A stretch of 64,000 bases of DNA from Pyrenophora tritici-repentis (lineage: Eukaryota; Ascomycota; Dothideomycetes; Pleosporales; Pleosporaceae), in NCBI RefSeq assembly GCF_003171515.1, contig NC_089390.1:2046001-2110000 (forward strand), read 5' to 3'. The stretch's first letter is position 1. Every line of letters starts with the position of its first letter. Position numbers and translations under genes: made by a program. This document shows positions 27,228 through 39,605 of the stretch, piece after piece. The notes beneath the pieces are model-generated. The model saw only the letters and a program-made list of their open reading frames with translations. It had not been told where the DNA came from and did no database searches.

Positions 27228-27781
27228 GGTGGAGGCGAGAGTTGGGTGAGTCGGGAGCAGTCTCAAGAACAAAGTAGCCGATGCGGCGATGCACGGGCCT
27301 TCGGAGGTCCGCAATCAACAGGCCTCTTTCCTCTTTCATCCAACGACAACCTGTTTGGTTTCACACTCACTCACTCACTCACTCACGTTCTGATTTCCCC
27401 TTCTCTGTGCACCAGCAACACAGGCCTGCTTTTGGGCTTTTTGAATAGCTCCCTGAATTTACAGATGAATACTCCTCTTTGTCACTTTCAATAGATACTA
27501 AACTCATAGGATTTCTCAGTTATCTTTAACGCAGCTTTCTTCTGGGGTTTCCGTACGGCGCGAATATGCTTACGTATGAACTGCAGAAAGATTTTGTTAC
27601 ATAACTCTAATAATGTTTTTACGTCTTACATTGCTGAGATCAGATTTACTGTTCCCATGCCCTTTACATCATACAGCGACCTTTTTATACCATTCTAAAA
27701 CAAGACATGACTACACATCGAAAAGTCAATTGCAAAAGCTCGCATATGATAAGAATTTCGTCAACCCAACACTCTCCCTTT
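27228..27781. other. Intergenic with CACT microsatellite
   Basis: Between the zinc-finger gene start and the OYE 3' end. Contains a short CACT tandem run near 27366-27387 and T-rich sequence; no gene seen. Confidence 0.5.
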
Positions 27782-29093
27782 CTACGGCTGCGCCACCGCC
27801 TGCAAATACTCTTCACAAAACGCGTAATCCACATATCCCTTTGGCGTCTTCGGTGTATAAAACACACTCCTATCATACCCCTCCAACACCACGCCCTCCC
27901 GAATTCTAAATACCAGATCCGGATTCGAAACAAAATACCTTCCAAACGCGATCATCACATCATACCCGTCATAAACCTCATCCACCGTCTTTCGCGCAGT
28001 CTCTGGTTTAAACCCCCCAGCCAACATAACCGGCGTACTATTCCCCCACTCCTCAACCATCCACCGCACCGTCTTTTGGCCACCACAATCAGAATCATCG
28101 TTGCCGGTAATTCTGGCCTCAATGATGTGCAGGAACGCCAGGTTGAGCGGTTTGAGCAGGCTGAGTAGGTGGGAGAATGTGGGTTCAGGCTCCGGCATTA
28201 ACATGCCGTTAAAATCACTGTAGGGGGATAGTCGCATGGCTACTTTATCGGCACCAACGGCTGCAATCACCGCTTTTGTGACTTCGAGATGGAAACGACA
28301 TCTGTTTTCGATACTGCCGCCCCAGGCGTCGGTGCGCTGGTTACAGGTTGTTTGCAGGAATTGGTCTGGGAGATAGCCGTTTGCGCCGTGGATTTCTACT
28401 CCGTCGAAACCGGCTTCTATGGCATTCTTCGCTGCGGATGCGTAGTCGGCGATGGTGCTCCATATCTCCTCCTCGCTGAGAGCGGTGGGGGTTGCGTCTG
28501 AGGGGGTCATTGGGACGGCGGAGGAGGAGACCATGGTAATGCCATCTTCGGCTAGTACGCTGGGGTTGGCAGCTCGGCCTTGGTGCCAGAGTTGGCAGTA
28601 GATGTAGCAGCCGCGGGCATGGATAGAGCTGGTTATGGGCTTCCAGGCGGCAATTTGGGAAGGGGACCAGATGCCGGGGGCGTTGCGGCAGCCGATTGCT
28701 GAGGGAGAGGGTATAGTGGCTTCGCTAATTATCAGGGTGCCTGGGACGCTGGCGCGTTGTTCGTAGTATTCTAAAGGGGAATCTGTTAGTGAAAAACGGC
28801 TGGCAGGTGGTGGGTTGGTGGTATCTTGAAGTCATTAATTTCTTTGAGGGTGGATGGTATTGTTGATACTGTGACCATCTTGTCCAGTCTCAAAGAAACC
28901 AAACATTGGAACGCGCTGGAGAGAACGTGGATTCTGTTTGTAAAATAAATGAGTAACTATAGATTATAGTACCTTTGCTCATAGCATTCGCCGTATAGTC
29001 ATCGTTCATACGGTACCGCGTCAACGGCGCCATAGCTATGCGGTGTCCCACATCCGTAGACCCTACCTTCAAAGGCTGGAAAAGCTTCGACAT
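27782..29093 (-). CDS. NADH:flavin oxidoreductase, Old Yellow Enzyme family
   Basis: Exon 1 is 28973-29093 (ATG 29093) and exon 2 is 27782-28770, joined over a 202 bp intron, giving 369 residues. The N-terminus has LFQPLKVGSTDVGHRIAMAP (FMN phosphate/ring contacts), followed after the intron by EYYEQRASVPGTLIISEAT. The CQLWHQGRAA strand, the HGANGYLPDQFLQ motif with the substrate-binding His-Asn pair, and GRYFVSNPDL at the C-terminus are all present. OYEs use FMN and NADPH to reduce activated alkenes; in fungi they occur in ergot-alkaloid and other secondary pathways as well as detoxification. The intron is four times longer than its neighbours. It is divergent from the MFS gene at 29929, suggesting a shared promoter. 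Confidence 0.9.
28771..28972 (-). other. Unusually long intron of the OYE gene
   Basis: 202 bp with donor GTACTA and acceptor CTTTAG. The inside contains other AG and GT pairs but any internal exon I tried either breaks the frame or meets a stop, while the direct join gives the expected family sequence. Confidence 0.65.
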
Positions 29094-29928
29094 GATGAAT
29101 GCGTATCGTTGTGTGATTCGATAAGTGTAAACAGAGGTTCCAACACAAAAAAGCAAACGCAGAACCAGCTATCTCCTATATACCATTTCCTTACCCCATA
29201 TTAAAACAGAAAAAAATCTCTAATCTGTGAAACACCCTGTAGCACATAAGCCTCGGCCCAAGATGTACATACACCACCTTACAAACGGGTGTGTCTCAGC
29301 CCAAACTGACCTCAGATATGAGTGCAGACCATTCGCTCGATCTCAGGTCATTGTCGGCAACGTGCAGCCTCGGTGCGCAGATACGAAAACATTGGCCAAG
29401 AAAAGCGACGTGGAATACACCGTGCTCCAACTTTTTCTAGGCAAGGTAACCGCACCTTTTCGCCTAAACATCGGCTTCTTCTTCATGTTGGTAGGGATGG
29501 GTGGATGGGAAGGAATGACGATGTGACCATCGGCTCAGAAAGAGCCGAAACCGTTTTTCGGCATTTTAAGGGTCGACACACTAAGCTTGTTACAACCGAA
29601 CTAGGCCTTAGGTCTGGCGTCAACTGACCTGTGCTTCTCCACTATGCACCTACTTACAACATTGAAGCTTGTCAGCGGCGTTGTGGTAGCGAGAATGGTT
29701 GACGCGGCTAGGGAGTCCGACGGTGTGCAGCAAGAGGCGAAGTCGTAGGCATGGGGATCTTTCCGGTCCGCACCGGGCGCCCCTTCCGATGCACCTCGTT
29801 ATTTCCCCTCTGGCGCTAATGGATGGGGTTTTGGGACTGTTGTGGTTTTTGGCGGTCAAAAGGTTATGGCTTTGGGACGTGTACTGAGTTTTGGCATCTT
29901 CTTTTAGCGACGCGGGCGTGAATACACG
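29094..29928. promoter_or_regulatory. Divergent OYE/MFS intergenic region
   Basis: 835 bp between two start codons facing away from each other; no open frame of interest. It must contain both promoters. No defined operator was identified. Confidence 0.45.
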
Positions 29929-31841
29929 ATGAAGGACCACAAACGACAGACTGTTGATGGCCAAGCAGCCATGGAGAACAATACACATGCTTTTGTCGAG
30001 AAGCCATCGGAGTACGACGAGAAATGTAACCCAGGAACACCGGCTTCAAGCCATAACAGCCCTTCTCCAACTCCACTTGATGAACAAGACAACAACGGCG
30101 ACGACAACAGCGATGCAGCATCTGTCGGAGGTCAACGAAACACCATGACGTCGAGACAACTCCGCATCGCCATCCCCGCCCTCTCAGTCTGTCTCTTTGT
30201 CTCCTTCATCGACCAAACCAGCGTCTCAACAGCCACACCCGCCATAGCCGTCGACCTAAACACCGGAACAGCAACATCATGGATCGGCACATCGTTTCTG
30301 ATCGCCTCGACAGCGTTTCAGCTGATCAATGGCCGATTGTCAGATATCTTTGGTCGCAAGAATCTGTTACTGTGGAGTTTGATGCTCATGGCTCTAGGGG
30401 ATCTGGGCTGTGGGTTTGCAAAGACGGATGTGCAGTTGTTTGTGCTGCGTGCTATTGCCGGTGTAGGGGGGGGTGGGATTAATAGTTTGGTCATGATTAT
30501 TGTGAGTGATATTACGACTTTGCAAAATCGGGGGAAATATCAAGGTAGGTCTCTCTGCATACTCGAAATTGGTATTCGTACTAATGTATCGTCGTAGGCT
30601 GGCTCGGTGCTATTATCGCTTTAGGAAACGGCGCCGGGCCCTTCTTAGGAGGTGCTATTGTGGAAGGAGCAACGTGGAGATGGGTTTTCTGGATGATTCC
30701 CATCATGTCCATCCCCACAGCCGTCGTCATTTTGTTCTTCCTACCGCTGAAACATCGGTCTGGTGACCATCTTGAAAAACTGAAGAAGATTGATTACGGC
30801 GGCATGGTGCTCAACATTGCGTCGACGCTTCTCCTGCTCATCCCCTTGTCAGGGGGAGGAGTAACGTATGCCTGGGCGTCCCCCTTTTTCATCGCCTGCA
30901 CCATAACGGGAGCAGTACTAGGTGTTCTATTCGTGCTATACGAGTGGAAACTCGTCAAACTCCCCATAATGCCGCTTCGACTGTACCAAGCACCTCATTG
31001 CTCAGCGCTTTACTTGCAAACCTTCCTCATCGGTCTGGCCTACTTTGGAAACTTCTTCTACCTTCCCCTCTACTTCCAGTCCATCCTCCGATACTCGCCG
31101 CTAGCATCTGGAGCCTTGATCCTACCTGTCGTCATATCCACCTCCTTCGCTTCAATCGCATCGGGAACATACATGAACAGAGTGGGCAGCTACATGCACT
31201 GTATTCTCGTCGGATTCGCCCTGTGGACCCTCGGGAACGGGCTCACTCTACTCTTTGACCGGAAAACGAGTCTGGCTGTCCTCATCATCATCGGCATTAT
31301 AGAAGGAGCCGGAATCGGTCTTACGCTCCAACCAACCCTTGTAGGCATGTATGCCAACGGCCGTGGCGAAGATCGTGCCGTAACAACCGGTCTGCGGAAC
31401 TTCATCCGCACCATCGGTGGCGCCTTTGGTCTCGTAGTCTCCGGAGTGATACTTTCAAACACACTCAGCAGAGACCTGTCACACCAGTCCTTTGTATCAG
31501 AAAGCCTGATGCAACAGCTCACGTCCTCGACTTACGACCTCGCCAAATTTGGTCTCTCTCAGAACCAACAGGAAGACGTATTCGATACGTATATGCTAGG
31601 TTTGCATTACATTTTCATTTTCTTCACGCTATGTTCAGGACTCGGCTTGTTCCTGACTTTTTGGGTGGGAAATACTAGTCTTAAGGCACCGAAGAAGTTG
31701 GATGAGGAAGAAGTGGTGCCGGCGACTACACGAGATGATGCGCCTCAGCCACAGGTTATTCTTGGTCGCAATCTTGAGGTGCAGGACGTTGTTGCTGATG
31801 AGAAGGGAGGGGATGTGGAAAGCACTGCTCACCCAAGATGA
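29929..31841 (+). CDS. MFS drug:H+ antiporter, 14-TM (DHA2) type
   Basis: Exons 29929-30544 and 30598-31841, with one 53 bp intron (GTAGGT...GTCGTAG), give 619 residues. About 70 hydrophilic residues precede the first helix. The motif SFIDQTSVSTATPAIAVDL (a variant of the DHA2 motif LDxTIVNVALP) ends helix 1; NGRLSDIFGRKN is the loop 2-3 motif A; a GGGGINSL glycine cluster and a GWLGAIIALGNGAGPFLGG motif-C-like segment follow. Later helices reach about residue 570 and a charged tail follows. Such transporters export toxins, drugs or secondary metabolites at the plasma membrane. Substrate is unknown. Confidence 0.9.
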
Positions 31842-32794
31842 ACACTGGCGCGAGGGTCTCGTTGCGCAGCATGGGTACAAAAAACATCATCAGCATCGTT
31901 TCGCGGCGTACAAAAGCATAGCATATAGAGCTTGTGTTCTAGGGTTTTCACACCGTAGAGCGACGTCATCATCATATACAGCAACGTGCGCAAAACCGCC
32001 CACCACAACCGCAAAAAAAGACAAAATCACCATACAAGAGGATGTTCGCTAGTGTCTTCTCGTGGTCACTTCATCACAATCATCTCTGCAAGACTGGTAA
32101 CAGCAATTGCCCTTCACCTTTCACATAGGTTGTTATTGATCTTGCGATCGCGATATCGCCACCCTTGCCATCAACAACTCAATCCATCATCCATCCCCAC
32201 ACTCACACTTTCTTCCCCATAAGTATTCCGCTCTACCGCCTACCGCATCTATCCAACCCATTTAACCACGCTACCACACTAGCCCAGCCTTCCCATTACA
32301 GCAGGTGCAGCGAAACGAGCCCACCCGCCCGTCAGCCCCACTAATTCCCGCTTCGTTATCGGCGGCCTTATATTGGACACCTCCGGTTTCCCGTTTGGGA
32401 AGTAGCTCTACAAAATGCGGATCGTAGGATGCCGATAGTATAGCTTTGGTAGAGATAACGTCCGGCGATTTCGTATGATGGCGGTAGTAATAGTAACGTG
32501 GTGTACGCAATATGAGTGAGGGGGTAGGTATCGTGAGGTAATGTGCCGATTGCGGGAGGAACTTTGACGGGCGGGTCGAGGACGGCCGATGATAGGGATA
32601 GGGGACGAGGCAGGGTAGTTAGTTGGAGATTGATGTGGAGGATCGGGGTGGAGGTGTTTAGTTTGGTAATAAGTAGGCGCAGGCTCGTCCGTAGAGAACA
32701 AAAGTTATCTGCATCTTCCACGACCCGAGTTTCTTCGTTTGTTTGGGAGAATATATACATATCATTCATACCTCACTACCCTAAAACAGTCACC
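31842..32794. other. Intergenic with likely promoter of the deacetylase gene
   Basis: No supported gene. A TATA-like run (ATATATACAT, 32751-32760) lies about 40 nt before the start codon of the next gene. Confidence 0.45.
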
Positions 32795-33843
32795 ATGCCT
32801 GAAGTATACGCTGCACCGCTTGATTACGCGTTTGAACGCAACTTCAAAGGCTATGGCGAGAAGGGTCTACCAAGCTTGAAATGGCCAAACAACGCAAAGA
32901 TTGCCGTGTCGTTCGTCATCAACTACGAAGAGGTATGTAGAATCCATCCACTACCCTATTACTAAACTTGGCGCTAACATGCTTCAACCAGGGCGGCGAG
33001 CGTACAGTCATGGCAGGAGACGGAGTATCCGAGACCAACCTCCGCGAGTACCCAGCACAGCCCAGAATCAACGAGCGAGACTACAGCGGCGAATCCGAGT
33101 TTGAGTATGGATCTCGTCGCGGATGGTGGCGTTGCTTCAAGCTCTTCAACGACTACAAGATGAAATTTACCCTGTACGCTGTCGGCCAGGCCGTGGAACA
33201 GCAACCAGAAGTAGTCACCCGCTGCGTGGAGGAGGGCCACGATGTCGCTTCCCACGCCTACCGCTGGATTGACCACGCCAATCTGTCTGTAGAGGCCGAG
33301 AAACAGCACATCAGAGACGGCATCACCGCGTTGAAGAAGCTATCTGGCTACGCACCAAAAGGATGGTACTACGGACGTCCTTCACCACAAAGCAGAGCGT
33401 TGATTCCCCTTGTCTACGAAGAAATGGGCGAGGAACTCCTCTGGGCTAGCGATGCCTACGCTGACGACTTGCCTTACTGGACTGATTTGCCACATGAGCG
33501 TGGTAGCGCGAATCCCAAGGGCTGCTTGATGGTTCCTTACAGTTACGACTGCAATGACTTCAAGTTTCACTGCCAGGGCACTGGATTTCGCAGTGCGTAC
33601 GCTTTCTACGAGCACATGAAGAATGCTTTTGATGTGCTGTACGAGGAGGGCGAGGCGGGAGAGCCAAAGATGATGACGATTGGATTGCACTGCCGTATTG
33701 TTGGTAGGCCAGGTCGGTTCAAAGCGTTGCAGGACTTTGTCAAATACATTTCGGAGAAGGAGGGCGTGTGGGTTGCAACTAGAACACAAATAGCGGAAGC
33801 GTTCAGGGAACAGTTTCCCTACAAGAAAGGTGAGCTTGCGTAG
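32795..33843 (+). CDS. NodB-fold deacetylase / PuuE-type allantoinase-like protein
   Basis: Exons 32795-32932 and 32992-33843 (59 bp intron) give 329 residues. The first NodB motif is replaced by VSFVINYEEGGE, and the second reads SHAYRWIDH; these are the signatures of the PuuE/HpPgdA branch of the polysaccharide deacetylase superfamily rather than of chitin deacetylases. There is no signal peptide, so it acts inside the cell. In bacteria PuuE is a cofactor-independent allantoinase opening the allantoin ring; other members have unclear substrates. Next to an NCS1 permease, a Zn2Cys6 regulator and an amidase, a role in cyclic ureide or pyrimidine breakdown is the best inference. General peptidoglycan or chitin deacetylation is the alternative. 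Confidence 0.85.
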
Positions 33844-33960
33844 AACAGGGGAGTAATGAAAAGATATTGTTAACATACATGGTATTATCGTTTGACTGGA
33901 CCAACTCTGTTGATTACTAGAAGCTGAGAAATCCGAATGACATTGGTTGGAGGATTGGAT

Positions 33961-36772
33961 CTACCGGTAAACTCCAAAATTCCATTGGCTGCTATCCATC
34001 ATTGCGCCATTATCCATTTGCATTGTTGCATCTTGAATCGGGTCCACCCCATAGAAGGCAGAACCTTCATAAGCATTCCAACTCGTCTGCGCTTGCCCTT
34101 GAGCAACTCCATCGAATCTCATTGCCGAACCAGGGATGGGCGTACTGTCGTCTCTTACCATCTCATTCCACATTCTCCATCCCTGCCACCCACCAGGAGC
34201 TTCTTCATCAACCTCCATGAAAGCCTCTTTCACAGCATCGGTGACCAAGTGAGACAAGGTAGGCTTGCTACTTTGACTTGTGCTTTGTGAAACTTGCTCG
34301 TGGCTTGCTTGTCGACTGTGCGAAGTAAAACCATTCATTGCTGGTTCTGCGTCCATGTCTAACTGAAGTGGTCGGGAGCCGTTGGTATGTACCGTTGTCG
34401 TGGATGTTGAGTTAACAACCGTCTTGAACAGGCTGCCGGAAAGCGCATCGAATATGTCGCGATACTTGACAGCGCCGGGCCATTTCTCGCCAAATATGGT
34501 GAGAATCTGAGAGCAAGCCCGCGTCGCCTCAAGGACATCATAGGAGAATAGCGAACGTTCGCGCCAGATACAATATACCAGTGTCAGACCAGCTACAAAA
34601 CACGAATGCAGTGATATCATGGTGTAAGTCAGTGTCCGGTTCTGACTCAGTCGCTTGTACGCATTGCAGACACAAGCTGCCGAGCGTGCGCAAGTAATGA
34701 AGCGCACATCCGACGTGTCTAGAGTAGGCAAAAAGACTGTAAAAAGGAACAGCATTGCCTTGTGGTATTGAACACCATAGAAGTCTCGCGCGTCAAGGTA
34801 CGCACTCTCGGGGTCGTACATCCAGGTGATCTTGTTCTCCTTTTTAGGAGTCTGGGGATACGTGCGCAGCCACTCATCGAGGTCTGCACGGATTTTGGCC
34901 ATCTTTCGATCTAGCTTCGCATGCTGCTCGGATGTCTCGTTGAAAACGTCCCGATCGACACGGAATACTGTTCTGTGGATCCTTGACTGTATCTGATCCA
35001 ACTTGATGATATGTATGTAGGGCTCAATATTCGACCACTGAACCTTGTCTGCATCTGGAGCTTCTGTATGGGTCAAGGTCCAAAACTCTGGGCTGGTGCT
35101 CGGGAGCTTTTGGGTCCGTTAGCAAATACTTGGTGTTAGAATAGACCAACATACCTCAACATTGATATCTCTGTCAGCGATGGCAAATGCTCTTCCAAGC
35201 ACGATACTAGTCACTCGATCAAGACAGTAGCATGCCCAAAACGCGCGGCGCCGTATCTCTGCATCTCTCGCTTGTTCCGGTGAACCTATGAAAGCTCTCT
35301 TCCTATGCAGACCCATCTCAATACAGACTGATGTGGCATAGCGAATCTGAGACCAAGCCCCTGCACCATAAGGCGACCTCTGACCGTGGACTCCGAGAAG
35401 TATGAGAAACTGGACGGTCGCGAGGTTGTGTTGAGCCAATATATAATCCATTGGCTCAGTCGCCGCAACGAGATGACGCTATACACTATGAGCCATCTAC
35501 TAGACGATTGTGGTTTGGAAGACTTACATCGGAATCTATACCACATGGCTTCCGCGTCAAAGACAAGAAGCGAGCAGTGATCGCGTATATGAGATGAAAT
35601 ATGCTGCGTTCAATGATGGTCAAAGCACCTTGAATGTACTGCTTGTCAAAGAGTTTAGTGTAGACCACACGGTCGAGCAATGGCCAACGTGTATGGATAC
35701 GTTCGAAGAAAACATCAAAAAGCATGCGGGCTTGTTGCCAGTCGGGGAAATCAGTCGTCGGCTCCTCTGAATGGATAGACTCTGGAGGTGGAGGTGGTCT
35801 CGCGTTCTTTGAGCTTTGATCTGTCTGGTGTATGGGTGGGTGGCCTGATCTCTTGCTTGAGCTTCGGAAAATAGATGATTGGATGATGCGAGCAATGGTA
35901 GCTCCAGAGCTAGAGCCTACATAGTAAGGCTCTGAGGTGGTATCTGTAGTACCAGAGGCACATAAAGATAGGTAAGCGACACCATCGACGAGCGATGTCC
36001 TGTCGTCACCCTCATGGTCTTCAGAAAAACAGTCTTCTCGAGACTCCCGGCGCGAGCGTGAAACACTGGACTGAGGCTGTAGAGTTGTGGACGCTTCCTC
36101 TGTACTCATGCTCGACCCATTCTGCAATGGTTCTGGACCATTATCGTAATGGTCTTCAGCATGATCTGGAAGGCGAGCCTCTAGGAATGCGATGCGTTCT
36201 TCCAAAGCGTTGATGTAACTAACTAGTCAGGATCGAGATTTTGTAATATTCACATAGATAAGACATACACGGACTTGCCGCCAGGATACTGGGGTCGCAG
36301 GGTCCTCTCATATGCACAAGCTACGCCAGCACGTTCACAGGATCTGCAAACTGGACGAGCGCCGTCACACTGCAATGAGCTTAGTGAAAGTCTACTTTAC
36401 CAGACACATGGTAGACTGACGTACTCGTTGCTTTCTCCGCTTGCATCTCTTGCAGGCCAAGGCCACGCGAGGCTTTCTGGCTGCAGAAGGTTGAGAATTC
36501 GTGATGTTTGAGGGCGCTTCCGTGTTTGCAGCTGGTACCGTGTCGGCGGTCGCTCCCTGACTAGAAGAGGGGCTCAGTGGGCTCTCTAGGTAAGACTGCA
36601 ACATTGCCTTGTCGTCAAAAACATGGTGTGTGATCGAGAGCCCTACCGACTCATACTCATAGCGCTGTAATCCATCGTGCTTCACGTGCAATGGCTGGCT
36701 GGAAGAGGCGGGATGCAGGAGCCGATGTGTCTTATCGGAACTAGTCCCAAGAGGGTGAGGATTAGACGTCAT
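33961..36772 (-). CDS. Zn2Cys6 transcription factor with fungal_trans domain
   Basis: Five exons, 36425-36772, 36269-36369, 35528-36218, 35155-35478 and 33961-35106 (introns 48-55 bp), encode 869 residues. The binuclear zinc cluster is Cys107-x2-Cys110-x6-Cys117-x6-Cys124-x2-Cys127-x6-Cys134, split by intron 1. A coiled-coil dimerisation segment (NALEERIAFLEARL) follows, and the fungal_trans domain covers about residues 280-560 with the typical SPYGAGAWSQIRYATSVCIEMGLHR. It sits tail-to-tail (117 bp) with the deacetylase gene and head-to-head (389 bp) with the NCS1 permease gene. This placement suggests a pathway-specific regulator of its neighbours. The inducer is unknown. Confidence 0.9.
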
Positions 36773-37161
36773 GTGATCTTATCTCGGATCCATCGATCCA
36801 CCTTGGGGAGTGCAGCGAACTACGCTGCAACAAGAAACACATCGGATGTCTACAGCGTTTCCTATCTTCACCCCTGTTGTTAACGCACCTCCTACCGCTT
36901 CAGAGAGGCTTGGATATGACATCTGTGGGCGTGGCAACATGGCACATCGGCTAGAAACCCTCCGAAAACCGCAGCCGCACAACGCTTGTCTGACTGACCC
37001 CAAGATTGATGTGCGGGCGATATGTGAACTATCTGGAGTTGGAGCAAGGTCCGATCGACATATGAGATACCATGGTCCGCCAGTGTGGAAATGAGATGAG
37101 AGGTTGTCTGCAACTAACAGTCGATTCTTGTTGACATCCTTCTAGAACAACGTGCAGCATC
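36773..37161. promoter_or_regulatory. Divergent promoter of the Zn2Cys6 regulator and NCS1 permease
   Basis: 389 bp between the two start codons. It contains CGG triplets in ACATCGGATG (36840s) and CACATCGGCT (36940s) contexts and several GATA motifs, plausible for zinc-cluster and GATA nitrogen regulators. These short motifs are expected by chance and are only suggestive. Confidence 0.4.
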
Positions 37162-39119
37162 ATGGGTAAAGTTCAGCTGCCAACCAGGCAACAGGTCACA
37201 GCCCCTTTTCAATCCAAGGCAGCTTTTGTCAATTTCATAAGATCTCCTCAGGGCAACGATGGCCAGGCCCCGATAGGCGATGAGAGATGGAGCAACAAAG
37301 ATCTCGAGCCAACACCGGTCGAGCAGAGGACATGGACTTGGTAGGCTTTCAGTAATACCTTCTACCTAAACAACTCGCTAACAGACTAAGGTTCAATCTG
37401 CCCCTATATTGGTTCTCTAACCAATTCTCCCTTGTTGGCTGGAATACCGGTTCTGCGCTGGTGACAGTTGGTCTTGTAAGTCAAGTCGAGCACAATGCCA
37501 CAAGGCAATAACTGATATTTGTCTCAGACGTGGCAGCAATCGTTTGTCTCAGCATGTATCGGCTCATTTCTCGCTGCAATCATTGTCGTCCTCATGGCCC
37601 GTCCAGGTGTCAAGTACCATATTGGATAGTAAGTCACAGACTTCCATAGACATCACCTCACAGTCGCTAACCTACCAAAGTCCCATTATTGCGCGCTCTG
37701 TCATGGGAATGTACGGCTCCTACTTCTTCGTCTTCATCCGTGCGATAGTATGCATCATCTGGTACGGCATCCAGTCCTTCTACGCCGGCAACATCCTCTC
37801 GGTGATGTTGCGTTGCATCTTTGGCGACTCCTGGGTGAACTTCCATAACACCCTCTCTCCAAGTGCGAACGTCACTTCGAAGCAGCTCCTGGCCTTCTTC
37901 ATGGCCTGGCTCATGGAGTTCCCTTTCATGTGGGTTCATCCAAGGCACATACACTACATTTTCACTGTCAAAGGTGTCATTATGCCTATTGCGGCTTTTG
38001 CTGTTTTTGGTTGGTGTATGAAGAATGGCGGTGGTCTCGGTGCTATGGATCTCGCTTCTGAACAGGGTGAACTTTCTGCCGCGAAAGTTCCCCTAGGCTG
38101 GAGTATCATGGCAGGTATCAACACTATCTTCGGTTCCCTCTCGCCCATGCTGGTGAACCAGCCCGATCTTGCCCGTTATTGCAAGAAACCCCGAGATGCC
38201 GGTCCGATCCAGGGTGTCAGCGTTTTCGTCGCCTCCGTTACCGTCTTCTTCCTCGGCATGGCTTCCACAACATCAATGCAGGCAGCTTACGGCGTTGCGT
38301 ACTGGAATATCTGGGATCTTTTCGATGCCATCCTTGATCACCACTTCGGCGCTGGCGCACGTGCTGCCATTTTCTTCGCAGGCTTCGCGTTCTTTTTCGG
38401 TGTCTTTGCGACAAATTTCGGGGCAAACTCGATCCCCTTTGGCTCCGATATGACTGGTTTATTCCCGAAGTGGCTCACTATCCGAAGGGGACAGGTTCTC
38501 TGTGCCCTCCTTGGAGTCGTTGTGCAGCCATGGCAACTCATGGCTAATGCGACAGCTTTCCTTAGGTGAGCTGAATTGGAACACTCTAATAGATTTGCAC
38601 TAACACATGCATAGCTTCCTTGGGTCTTACAGTATCTTCATGGCACCTCTTTGCGCCATAATCATAGTCGATTACTTCCTGGTACGAAAAGGCAACATTC
38701 ATGTTCCTTCCTGCTACGATGGAAAGAAGACGGGTCTTTACTGGTTCTGGTCAGGTGTCAACTGGTGCGGTGTGTTCGCATGGCTGGGCGGCACATCCAT
38801 GGGTATCCCAGGTCTCATCGGCCAATATCAGCCGAAGATCATCTCAATGCCTGCGCAGAACATGTACCGCATGGGTTACGTACTGACGTTCACCACTGCG
38901 GCGATTGTCTACTACATCTTGAGACTATTCGTCAAGCCACGAGTGTTCCCTTACGGACGCGAGAGCACACCTTTCACACAGGAATGGCTGGCCAACGATG
39001 GTCGTGAAGGCTTCTACGACGGAGACAGAGATGGCGGCGCAATCTATGCGGCTGCTACACCACCGATGACGGAAGAAGATATGGAGACGGGAGAGAAGTC
39101 GCCGAAAGTGTCTTATTGA
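37162..39119 (+). CDS. NCS1 family permease (uracil/allantoin/uridine type)
   Basis: Exons 37162-37340, 37391-37475, 37528-37628, 37681-38565 and 38615-39119 (introns 49-52 bp) give 584 residues with about 12 membrane helices. NCS1 landmarks are visible: WFNLPLYWFSNQFSLVGWNTG near the N-terminus, YPIIARSVMGMYGSYFFVFIRA, the helix-6 region WSIMAGINTIFGSLSPMLVNQPDLARY, and NFGANSIPFGSDMTGLFP. This set is typical of the fungal Fur subfamily, proton symporters for uracil, allantoin, uridine, uric acid or related compounds. The exact ligand cannot be read from sequence. Its position beside the regulator, the PuuE-like enzyme and the amidase suggests it imports their substrate. Confidence 0.93.
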
Positions 39120-39605
39120 GCCGACAAACGCAGTAGCATAGTTGGGTTTTTAGATAATAATATGCATTGGAGATTCAACACGACGTTCAACGAATTTAGG
39201 GTCCATGGTCGATAAATTGCACTCGTGACTTGTGATAGCTAGTAAAAGGCCTAAGCGGCAATGGTCTATGCTTTACAATACATATCTAGTCTATCGGATT
39301 TCATGTTCCGATACGAGAGACTGTTATCGGCGTGAAGATCTCGCGCCATTCCACGATAGGTAGGTAGGCCGCTCTGCCGCCCATGAGCGGATCCGAACAA
39401 TGCGACCAATCGCTCCTGCAATGCACGGGAGACTTTGACCGAGAGTGATAGTCATATGTTGCTATCTTCGTCTGCTAGGTCATTTAGACCTACAAAATCG
39501 AATAGAGGCTATATTTCTGCTCTCATTCACATGTGAACCTGTATTCACTCAAGCACATCAACACATCATACACGTTGCACGTGATTTCCAATCAACTGCG
39601 ACACC
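39120..39605. other. Intergenic between permease and amidase
   Basis: 486 bp, no gene; expected to hold the permease 3' end and the amidase promoter. Confidence 0.5.

Noticed and set aside
28774..28930. Extra exon inside the OYE intron
   Set aside because: Its best reading frame meets a TAA and shifts the downstream frame; direct joining gives the family sequence.
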